NCBI RefSeq assembly: GCF_019880555.1
Contig: NZ_JAINVU010000004.1
Location: 62,001 to 126,000, forward strand
Direction of reading: 5' to 3'
Source: Hephaestia mangrovi
Lineage (GTDB): Bacteria > Pseudomonadota > Alphaproteobacteria > Sphingomonadales > Sphingomonadaceae
DNA: 64,000 bases
Below, piece after piece: positions 8,357 through 16,025 of the stretch (positions are counted from its first letter, which is position 1; every line of letters begins with the position of its first letter). The notes below the pieces were generated by a model, which did not search any database, was not told the DNA's origin, and saw nothing but the letters and a program-made list of their open reading frames with translations. The translations under genes were made by a program, and so were the position numbers.

Positions 8357-9691
8357 ATGCAGCCAGGCGACGCGATCGTCGCGCCGAAACGGCAGCCATT
8401 CTACCGCCATCTTTACGCCCAGGTGCTTGTCGCGATCGTGCTTGGTGCGGCGATCGGGCAACTCGCGCCGTCGTTCGGAGAGAGCCTCAAGCCGCTTGGC
8501 GACGGATTCATAAAGATCGTCTCGATGGTCATCACGCCGGTGATCTTCCTCACCGTCGTTACCGGCATCGCTGGTATGCGCGACCTAATGGCGGTGGGGC
8601 GTGTCGCCGCAAAGGCGTTCGCCTATTTCCTGTTTTTCTCGACGCTGGCGCTGATCCTCGGCCTCATCGTCGCCAACGTCTTCCAGACGGGCGCGGCGAT
8701 GCACGTCGATCCGGCCACGCTCGATCCCGGCGCGGTCGCGCAATATGCCGCGCACGCGCACGATCAGACTGTCACCGGCTTTATTCTGAACATCATTCCC
8801 AAGACGCTGGTCAGCGCGCTCAACGGTGGTGATATCCTACAGGTGCTGTTCGTCGCGGTGCTGTTCGGCATCGCGCTGGCGCTGATCGGTGACAAGGGCA
8901 AACCGGTCTACGACGTGCTCGAATCCGCCAGCCTCGCGGTGTTCCGGCTCGTCCATATCCTGATGAAGCTGGCGCCTGTCGGCGCGTTCGGCGCGATCGC
9001 CTTCACCATCGGCAAATACGGCATCGCCAGCCTGATGAGCCTCGCTGCATTGGTCGGCACCTTCTATCTCACCAGCCTGCTGTTCGTACTGGTGGTGCTC
9101 GGCGTCGTGGCGCGGCTTTGCGGATTCTCCATTCTCGGTTTGCTGCGCTACCTGAAGGCCGAGTTGCTGTTGGTGCTCGGCACCTCGTCGTCGGAGGCCG
9201 CGCTGCCCAGTCTGCTCGACAAGCTCGAGCGCGCCGGTTGCGCCAAGCCGGTGGTCGGGCTGGTGGTGCCGACCGGCTATTCGTTCAACCTTGACGGCAC
9301 CAACATCTATATGACGCTTGCCGCGCTGTTCATCGCGCACGCGACCGGCACGCATCTATCGCTCGGCGACCAACTGTTGCTGCTCTCGGTCGCGATGCTC
9401 AGCTCGAAAGGCGCGGCCGGCGTCACCGGCGCCGGCTTCATCACCCTGGCCGCGACGCTCTCGGTGGTGCCCTCCGTACCGGTTGCGGGGATGGCGCTGA
9501 TCCTCGGGGTGGATCGCTTCATGTCCGAGTGCCGCAGCCTGACCAACTTCTGCGGCAACGCCGTGGCGACCATCGTCGTCGCCAAATGGGAAGGCGCGTT
9601 CGATCAGAGCCTGTTCGATCGCGCGATGGCTGGCGATCCGGCGCCGATCGAGGAAGTCGAGGCGCGCGCCGCCAATGTCGCGATGATTTGA
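8357..9691 (+). CDS. dctA: C4-dicarboxylate/proton symporter DctA
   Basis: A 444-residue inner-membrane transporter of the DAACS family, which imports succinate, fumarate and malate with cations. Family signatures are [17 protein letters not shown] near the N terminus, the re-entrant loop serine stretch [10 protein letters not shown], the substrate/cation segment [14 protein letters not shown], and [16 protein letters not shown] 8357 is chosen over the upstream ATG of the open frame because GGAGGGG lies 7 nt before it and the protein then starts at the usual place. It is divergent from dctB and probably driven by the sigma-54-type promoter above. The next gene starts 43 nt downstream on the same strand. 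Confidence 0.95.
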   Translation: MQPGDAIVAPKRQPFYRHLYAQVLVAIVLGAAIGQLAPSFGESLKPLGDGFIKIVSMVITPVIFLTVVTGIAGMRDLMAVGRVAAKAFAYFLFFSTLALILGLIVANVFQTGAAMHVDPATLDPGAVAQYAAHAHDQTVTGFILNIIPKTLVSALNGGDILQVLFVAVLFGIALALIGDKGKPVYDVLESASLAVFRLVHILMKLAPVGAFGAIAFTIGKYGIASLMSLAALVGTFYLTSLLFVLVVLGVVARLCGFSILGLLRYLKAELLLVLGTSSSEAALPSLLDKLERAGCAKPVVGLVVPTGYSFNLDGTNIYMTLAALFIAHATGTHLSLGDQLLLLSVAMLSSKGAAGVTGAGFITLAATLSVVPSVPVAGMALILGVDRFMSECRSLTNFCGNAVATIVVAKWEGAFDQSLFDRAMAGDPAPIEEVEARAANVAMI

Positions 9692-9734
9692 AGAAACGAC
9701 TGCCGGGTTGAGCCGGCGGCAAAGGGAGGATGCA

Positions 9735-12700
9735 ATGAAACTCAAGGTCAAGATTCTGGCGACGACCACGCTCTCCGCGTTATCGATCGCCTCGTCCGCG
9801 GCGCATGCCCAGACGGCGCCCGCTCCGGCGAGTCCGCCAGCCGCCGACAGTGCGAACCAGGCCCCCGACATCGTCGTCGTCGGTTCGCAGATTCGCGGCA
9901 GCAAGGTCACCGAGGCGTTGCCGGTCAGCGTCGTCGACAGCAACCAGATCGCGGCGACCGGCGCTGTCTCGGGCGACGAGTTGCTTCGTTCGATCCCGCA
10001 GATGGGCGATGTCGATTTCAACTCGGCGAACAATCCGCAGACCAGCAACGCGGCGCGCGGCGACGTCAACTCGGTCGACCTTCGCAATCTCGGTGCCGGC
10101 AATACGCTGGTGCTGATCAACGGCCGCCGCATGGTGCAGCATCCGGTCAGCCAGGCCGGCATCGCCAACGTGCCGGTGCTGACCTACAATGCCAATGCGT
10201 TGCCGGTCGCCGGCATCGACCGGCTCGAGGTGCTGCGCGACGGCGCGGCCGCGATCTATGGCGCGGATGCGGTGGCGGGCGTCGTCAACGTCGTGCTCAA
10301 GGATGATTTCGAGGGGCTCAAGCTCAACGCGAAATATGGCGGTGCCGAAGGCACGCACATGCGCGAATATACGACCAACTTCCTGGCCGGGAAGAATTTC
10401 GGCGATGGACGCGGCAACATCACGTTGATGGGCGAGTTCACTCATCGCACCCCGGAACTCGCGTCCGACGAGCCCTATACCGCGACCGGCAACCTGCAAT
10501 CGCTGTTCGACGATGTACCGGGCTATGCCGACAGTACCGAACCCGAAAACCGCTCGAGCTACACGCCGTTCGCCAATTTCAGCGTGCTTGATGGCATGGC
10601 CGTCAAGCGCAACGGCAAGACGATCACCTCGGGCGCCGGCGCATTCCATATTCAGCCCGATACCGTGGACGGCTGCACCGCGGCGCTCGGCCATGGCATG
10701 TGCCTGGCCAAGGGGTCGATTTCCTACGGCAAGAACCCCGATCTGCGCTTCGACGACGCGGTCGGCACCACGGTGCGCTCGGGCATCAACCGGCTGAACC
10801 TCTATGCCAGCGGGCATTACGATGTGACCGATCACGTCACCTTCTTCACCGAACTGGGCTATTACCATGCGACGTCGCACGCGGTGCAGCCGCCGGTGAT
10901 CCTGCTCAACACGCTGACCGTGCCGGCGTCGAATTACTGGAACCCGTTCGGCGCCGAGACGCTGCCCGACGGATCGCCCAATCCAAACCGTCTGTCCGGC
11001 CTCACCAATGTGCCGGCCGAGGTCTTGCCCGTCACCCTGACACGTTATCGCTTCGTGGATACCGGCCCGCAATATGTCGACGTAACCGGCCACCAGTCGC
11101 GCTTCGTCGGCGGGTTCAGAGGCGACCTCGCGGGCTTCGACTGGGAAGCGGCGGCCACCTATTCCGAGGCCAAGTCGGTCGACCTTTCAGACGCGATCAA
11201 CTCGACGCTCCTCCAGCAGCAACTCGCGCTGTCGACCCCCGATGCCTATGATCCATTCAACGGCGGCGGCTGCGGGACCAATTACAGCGTCGGCGATTGC
11301 ACGCCGAGCTCGGCGGCCGCCGTCAAACCTGCCCTGTTCAAGCTGCGCCGCGAGGATCGCACGACGCTGACGCTCGCCGATCTCAAGGCGTCGCGCGCCG
11401 ATTTGCTGGCGCTGCCGGGCGGTGATCTCGGCCTCGCGGTCGGCATCGAATTCCGCCACGAGACGCAGGAGGACAATCGCGACCCCAATCTCGACGGCAC
11501 GATCAACTTCGTCGATTCGGTCACCGGCGAGACCAATCCCAGCAACGTCACGGCTGTCAGCCCGACGCCCGACACCTTCGGATCACGCAACGTCTTTTCC
11601 GCTTATGGCGAGTTCGCGGTGCCGGTGATCGCGCCGGAGATGCACGTGCCGTTGGTCCGCAACCTCCAGTTCCAGATCGCCGGCCGCTACGAACACTATA
11701 GCGATTTCGGTTCGATCTTCCGGCCGAAGTTCGCCGGCGCCTGGGATGTGATCGACGGTGTGCGCCTGCGCGGCTCCTGGTCGCAGGGATTCCGCGCGCC
11801 GAACCTCGAGCAGCTTCACGCAGCCGAATATGCGCGTCTCCACACCAACAACGATTATCTGCGCTGCGAGGCTGATCTGCGCGCCGGTCGCATCGCCAAT
11901 TTCAATGCCTGTTCGGAACCGGTCGGCTATTCGATCCGCGTCGCCGGCAATCCCGATCTCCAGCCCGAGCGCTCGACCGACAAGTCGGTCGGCATCGTGC
12001 TGCAGCCGCGTTTCATTCCGCGCCGGCTCGGCCATGTGACGATCACCGCCGATTATTGGGAAATCAAACAGAAGGGCATCGTCGGCCAGTTCGGCGGCAG
12101 CAATGCGCTGGTGCTCGATTATCTGCTGCGCCAGCAGGGGTCGAGCAATCCCAATGTCGTGCGCACGGCACCCAATGCCGACGACGTCGCCTTCTTCGCC
12201 GGCACGGGAATCGATCCGGTCGGTCAGGTCACGGCGGTCAACGATCAGTTCGTCAACCTGTTGCCGCAGACGGTTCGCGGGCTCGATCTCGCCTTTCTCT
12301 ATTCGTTGCACCACACGTCGATCGGCGATTTCGATTTCAGCGTGAACGCGGCGCGGCTGCTCAAATTCTCGCGCAGCAACGGGCCTGCCGTCGAACAACT
12401 CTACGAGGCGCGCCGCGCCGGCGAGATCGACGCGGCGACCCCGCTGACCAGCGCCGAGAATCTGCTCGGCAACGGCGGACGGCCGAAATGGAAGCTGTCG
12501 ACCTCATTGACCTGGAGCCTGGGCGCCGTGCAGGTCGGCGCGTTCGGGAAATATACCGGCGTCGTCTACGATCACGGTTTCCTGTCCGATGACGGCGATC
12601 CCTATCGGGTCGATGGCCAGTTCACCGCCAACCTCTATGTCCAGTATCGCTTCGCCAGGTCCGGGCCACTTCACGGCAGCCGATTCCGTATCGGCGCGCG

Positions 12701-12806
12701 CAACATCACCAACGAACAGCCGCCGATTTCGGCCGGCGGCTATTACGGCGCGCTCTATCAACCCTATGGCCGCTATCTCTACGCGTCGTTCGGGTTTTCG
12801 CTATGA
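9735..12806 (+). CDS. TonB-dependent receptor
   Basis: A 1023-residue outer-membrane receptor. It has a signal peptide (cleavage after SSAAHA), a TonB-box-like PDIVVVG, a plug domain (NTLVLINGRRM, LEVLRDGAAAIYGADAVAGVVNVV), and a long beta-barrel ending in an aromatic/hydrophobic residue (YASFGFSL). The large size and plug sequence resemble the sphingomonad class that imports organic substrates rather than simple siderophore receptors, but the substrate cannot be read from sequence. It follows dctA by 43 nt on the same strand and overlaps the next gene's first possible ATG by 4 nt. This suggests one transcription unit linked to dicarboxylate use. A GGGAGG precedes ATG 9735. Confidence 0.92.
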   Translation: MKLKVKILATTTLSALSIASSAAHAQTAPAPASPPAADSANQAPDIVVVGSQIRGSKVTEALPVSVVDSNQIAATGAVSGDELLRSIPQMGDVDFNSANNPQTSNAARGDVNSVDLRNLGAGNTLVLINGRRMVQHPVSQAGIANVPVLTYNANALPVAGIDRLEVLRDGAAAIYGADAVAGVVNVVLKDDFEGLKLNAKYGGAEGTHMREYTTNFLAGKNFGDGRGNITLMGEFTHRTPELASDEPYTATGNLQSLFDDVPGYADSTEPENRSSYTPFANFSVLDGMAVKRNGKTITSGAGAFHIQPDTVDGCTAALGHGMCLAKGSISYGKNPDLRFDDAVGTTVRSGINRLNLYASGHYDVTDHVTFFTELGYYHATSHAVQPPVILLNTLTVPASNYWNPFGAETLPDGSPNPNRLSGLTNVPAEVLPVTLTRYRFVDTGPQYVDVTGHQSRFVGGFRGDLAGFDWEAAATYSEAKSVDLSDAINSTLLQQQLALSTPDAYDPFNGGGCGTNYSVGDCTPSSAAAVKPALFKLRREDRTTLTLADLKASRADLLALPGGDLGLAVGIEFRHETQEDNRDPNLDGTINFVDSVTGETNPSNVTAVSPTPDTFGSRNVFSAYGEFAVPVIAPEMHVPLVRNLQFQIAGRYEHYSDFGSIFRPKFAGAWDVIDGVRLRGSWSQGFRAPNLEQLHAAEYARLHTNNDYLRCEADLRAGRIANFNACSEPVGYSIRVAGNPDLQPERSTDKSVGIVLQPRFIPRRLGHVTITADYWEIKQKGIVGQFGGSNALVLDYLLRQQGSSNPNVVRTAPNADDVAFFAGTGIDPVGQVTAVNDQFVNLLPQTVRGLDLAFLYSLHHTSIGDFDFSVNAARLLKFSRSNGPAVEQLYEARRAGEIDAATPLTSAENLLGNGGRPKWKLSTSLTWSLGAVQVGAFGKYTGVVYDHGFLSDDGDPYRVDGQFTANLYVQYRFARSGPLHGSRFRIGARNITNEQPPISAGGYYGALYQPYGRYLYASFGFSL

Positions 12807-12814
12807 GGAGACAT

Positions 12815-13735
12815 ATGGCTGTGCGATTGATTGCTTCGCTGTCGTTCGGTACGGCGCTCCTCGCCGCCGCACCGGCATCCGGCGCGGCGCCGACGATCCT
12901 GTTCATCGGCAATAGTTTCACCTTCGGCGGCCATGCCGCGGCGTGGAAATATCGCGCCGATACGGTGCATGATCTCAACCACGGCGGGGTCGGCGGGGTG
13001 CCGGCATTGTTCAAGCTGTTCGCCGACGAGGCCGGGCTCGATTACGACGTCAGCGTCGAAACGTCGCCGGGCAAGACGCTCGAATGGCATTGGCAGCACG
13101 AAAAGTCGGTGGTCGATCGCGCCTGGGATCATGTCGTGCTGCAGGATCACAGCGTCCTTGATCCAGCGCATCCCGGCGATCCCGCCAAGACGATCGATTA
13201 TGCCGGCCGCTTCGCGCGACTGTTCACCGCGCGCAATCCCAAGGTAGAAATCAGCCTCACCGCCACCTGGTCACGCCCCGATTATACCTATCTGAAGAGC
13301 GGCCATTGGTACGGCCAGCCGATCACCGCGATGGCACTCGACCTGCAGCGCGATTATGAGCGCGCCGCCGCCGCTTCGCCCGCGATCGACAAGGTTAACC
13401 CGGTCGGGCGCGCATTCAACTGCGCGATCGCGGCGGGGCTGGGCGATGCCAATCCCTATGACGGCATCGACGCCGGCAAGATCGATCTGTGGGCCTATGA
13501 TTTTCACCATGCCAGCACGCCGGGTTATTATCTGACGGCGCTGACGGTGTTCATCGACATTACCGGCAAGGATCCCCGCGCGTTCGGCCCGAAGGAGCAG
13601 GCGGCCGCCGAACTCGGCATCTCGCCGACCGACGCCGTGCGGCTGCAGCGCGTCGCCTGGGCCAATGCCCACGGAATGCCGTGCACGCGCGCCGAAATCG
13701 GCGGTCCGAAAGTGAGCGACCGGCCGGATCGCTGA
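12815..13735 (+). CDS. Exported SGNH-hydrolase-like protein
   Basis: A 306-residue protein with a signal peptide (MAVRLIASLSFGTALLAAAP...). The motif FIGNSFT at about residues 30-36 fits block I of SGNH/GDSL-type enzymes with Ser as nucleophile. VVLQDHS and the late DFHHAS could supply the remaining catalytic residues, although the spacing differs from classic esterases. An uncharacterised GNSF-containing family is the best fit. The ATG at 12803 overlaps the receptor stop (ATGA), but the GAGGAG just before 12815 and the cleaner signal peptide favour the second ATG. Position suggests it processes whatever the receptor imports; this is inference. Confidence 0.7.
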   Translation: MAVRLIASLSFGTALLAAAPASGAAPTILFIGNSFTFGGHAAAWKYRADTVHDLNHGGVGGVPALFKLFADEAGLDYDVSVETSPGKTLEWHWQHEKSVVDRAWDHVVLQDHSVLDPAHPGDPAKTIDYAGRFARLFTARNPKVEISLTATWSRPDYTYLKSGHWYGQPITAMALDLQRDYERAAAASPAIDKVNPVGRAFNCAIAAGLGDANPYDGIDAGKIDLWAYDFHHASTPGYYLTALTVFIDITGKDPRAFGPKEQAAAELGISPTDAVRLQRVAWANAHGMPCTRAEIGGPKVSDRPDR

Positions 13736-14104
13736 TCGCCATATGTATGAGCCGATAGCGGTTTCGGCACGACTCTTCCGTAATGGGCTCTGACCCTGGG
13801 CCGAGGGTTGCACTTCCTCGTCGATCGAGCGGCGGCCCCTCCGGGGCGGCAATGGCACCTCGCCCGATCGCGCATCGCCATGTACCGCAGATGGCAGGCG
13901 TTTTCGCAGCGGGCGGCGACGGCTAGCGTCTCAGACCGCCGACCTGCTGCTGACACCGCTCGCCATTCAGCTCATCGGCGCTCGACGCAATGGCGTCAAG
14001 CATCAAAAATCGTTCAATTCCAGATTGATGATTTGTATTGTATATAATAGAGTGGGAACGGGGGCATTCGATCGAACGAAATCATAGCTGCTGAAACGGG
14101 GGGC
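13736..14104. other. Gene-free gap before the orphan regulator
   Basis: No convincing coding frame was found; the open frames here have no recognisable protein features. The left part is GC-rich with a small GCCCC-TCC-GGGGC hairpin (13835-13847). The right 80 nt turn AT-rich, with TATAAT at 14043-14048 that could be a -10 element, but no good -35 at proper spacing. Confidence 0.5.
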
Positions 14105-14806
14105 ATGGGCGCTGGCATGCGTATTGCTATCGTTGAGGATGACGCGGCGCTGGCTTCCATTCTTGAAACGGGCTTCGTCAAGAACGGCCATGAATGCACC
14201 GTCTGCGCAGATGGGTTGCGCTTTCTATCGATGCTGCAGAGAGAAACCTACGATCTCATTCTTCTGGACTGGCATCTCCCCGACATATCGGGGCTGAAGC
14301 TGATCGAAATGGTCAGGGCCGGTAATGAGAGCCATCTGCCGATTCTCGTCTACACGGGCTCGGCGGCCGAAAGAGACATGCTGGCTGCGTTGCGCGCCGG
14401 TGCCGACGACTATGTTACCAAGCCCGTGACGCTCGAGGTTCTGCTTGCCCGTATCGAGGCGTTGGCGCGGCGGGCCTACCCCGCAACACCGCAGGGGCCC
14501 GTGTCCGACTTCGGCGATTATACATTCGATCATCGTCTTGAGACGGTGGTCCGCGACGGCGAGCATATCCAACTGACGCCGAAGGAATATGCGCTGGCGC
14601 TTCTGCTCTTCCAGAACATGTCGCGCCCCTTATCGCGTACCTATCTGGTCTCCACGGTCTGGGGCTGGGCGCATGACGCCGAATCGAGAACGCTCGATTC
14701 GCATATTTCGCGAATCCGCTCGAAGCTCGGGCTCGAGCCCGCGAACGGCTTCCGGCTGTTCACGCTTTACGGTCATGGATATCGTCTGGTCTCGACGACG
14801 TCCTGA
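14105..14806 (+). CDS. OmpR/PhoB-type response regulator, no adjacent kinase
   Basis: A 233-residue regulator: receiver domain with acidic pair EDD, phospho-acceptor Asp in LILLDWHLPDISG, Thr/Ser in LVYTGS and Lys in YVTKPV; then a C-terminal winged helix with LTPKEYALALLLFQN and the recognition segment DSHISRIRSKLGL, ending GHGYRL. The start is uncertain: the ATG at 14105 sits right after a G-run, and ATG 14117 (MRIAIVEDD) gives the more typical N terminus. No histidine kinase is next to it. It lies directly upstream of the adhesin region on the same strand, separated by an AT-rich gap, so it may control that locus, but no binding site is proven. Confidence 0.85.
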   Translation: MGAGMRIAIVEDDAALASILETGFVKNGHECTVCADGLRFLSMLQRETYDLILLDWHLPDISGLKLIEMVRAGNESHLPILVYTGSAAERDMLAALRAGADDYVTKPVTLEVLLARIEALARRAYPATPQGPVSDFGDYTFDHRLETVVRDGEHIQLTPKEYALALLLFQNMSRPLSRTYLVSTVWGWAHDAESRTLDSHISRIRSKLGLEPANGFRLFTLYGHGYRLVSTTS

Positions 14807-15301
14807 CGGGCACGGCATTTCGACCCATCGGCGAAATGGTATAACCTAGATCAAGTATTGAACCGGTTATAGGAGCTCAGAGGTTTCTCGGAGCCACCCT
14901 TGTCGGCGCATCGAGCCAACTGCGTCATCCAAGAGGTGCGCTTTTCGGATGAAATGCGTTCCCATCTCTTACTAAATCCCTCCCAGAAGACTGAGCTGAT
15001 TAATCAAATATATCAATATAGTACGAATATTTAGACGAATTCGTCCGATTTCACGCAGAGTAAATTTTGCATATTTCTCGAAATGGTATCAATTTAGCAC
15101 AGATTTATGCAAGAAATATTCTTTCAATGCGAATTGATGTTCAAGAATTTTTCGCATTTTTAACAATTTTCAACATTGATTTACCCAAATTTACGTTGAC
15201 TAATTTGTCTGTCATTTTAAGCCCATATCGCCGGTGAAGGAAAAAGCGCGCCGCAAAAAAGGCCGAATTCATCAGGCGATAGGAAAAAGGGGTCGCATCC
15301 G
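14807..15301. promoter_or_regulatory. AT-rich leader region upstream of adhesin operon
   Basis: About 495 nt with no believable gene. From about 14985 to 15225 the composition is strikingly AT-rich compared with everything around it. It contains the perfect palindrome GACGAATTCGTC at 15034-15045 and an inverted repeat TGCGAA (15128-15133) / TTCGCA (15151-15156). A weak promoter match is TTGATT (15176) and ACTAAT (15199) with a 17-nt spacer, giving a leader of roughly 90 nt. AT-rich regulatory DNA before a surface adhesin is a common site for silencers and activators; that role is inferred. Confidence 0.45.
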
Positions 15302-15895
15302 ATGAGCGGAAAATCCAAGCTGCTTTCCTGCGCTTCGGCGCCAACGCGGCGCCCACTGCGCCACCTCGTTGCCTTGGTGGCGATGGGCGGGGCCGCATTT
15401 GCGGGTGGCGTCGGTACATCGGCGTTGGCGCAAAAGGCAGCGCCCGCCCGATCGGTCGATCTGTTCATGCGGCAGGCCAACTCGCTTCACGCCAACGCCT
15501 GCGCACCGCTCTATGCCACGCTCGGCAAGCTCGCCGTCGTGGGTACGAGCTACTCGCTGAGAACCCAGGCCGATCGCGCTGCCCCCGGCGCGCAGGGCAT
15601 GCAGGGCACGGCCGGGATGACCTACGATCTGCCCGACCTCAAGGGCCAGGCGGCTGCGCTGGTCTCCGCCGCGCCGGTCGGCAACCGGTGCGAGGGACAG
15701 TTCGTCCGCGTCGTGCCCTTCCAGGTCAGCTGTGCCGAGGCTTTCCGTAGCTTCCCGAAGGGCAGCAAGCCGATCGGCACCCTTTCGGGCGTACCTCTCT
15801 ATGACCTCGGCTCCAATCGGGGCCAGGCGATGATGATCACGAGCGGGTCCACCTGCGTGGTCGTCTCGATCGTCCAGGGCCAGCAGAAGCTATAG
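15302..15895 (+). CDS. Exported protein of unknown function, adhesin locus
   Basis: A 197-residue protein that I do not recognise. It has a long, Arg-rich N terminus followed by a hydrophobic stretch (LVALVAMGGAAFAGGVG) and a likely cleavage after SALA, so it should be secreted to the periplasm or beyond. The mature part has conserved-looking cysteines (NACAPLY, NRCEGQF, VSCAEAF, STCVVV), four in all, which could form two disulfides. It is the first gene of a same-strand row with the YadA-type adhesin, 130 nt upstream of it. A helper or surface role is a guess from position. Confidence 0.7.
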   Translation: MSGKSKLLSCASAPTRRPLRHLVALVAMGGAAFAGGVGTSALAQKAAPARSVDLFMRQANSLHANACAPLYATLGKLAVVGTSYSLRTQADRAAPGAQGMQGTAGMTYDLPDLKGQAAALVSAAPVGNRCEGQFVRVVPFQVSCAEAFRSFPKGSKPIGTLSGVPLYDLGSNRGQAMMITSGSTCVVVSIVQGQQKL

Positions 15896-16025
15896 CCGGC
15901 GCGGCGCCGCGGCGCCGGCCGGTCGATTGTCATCACGGATTCGAACAGCGCGTGAGGCGCCACGGGTGGGCTTGTGCCTGCGTCCCGCCCGGCCGCCTCG
16001 ATCAACTCCCGGAATGGAGAGTGTC

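Noticed and set aside
13808..14047. 79-codon plus-strand frame between the SGNH gene and the regulator
   Set aside because: No ribosome site, composition unlike real genes and no domain.
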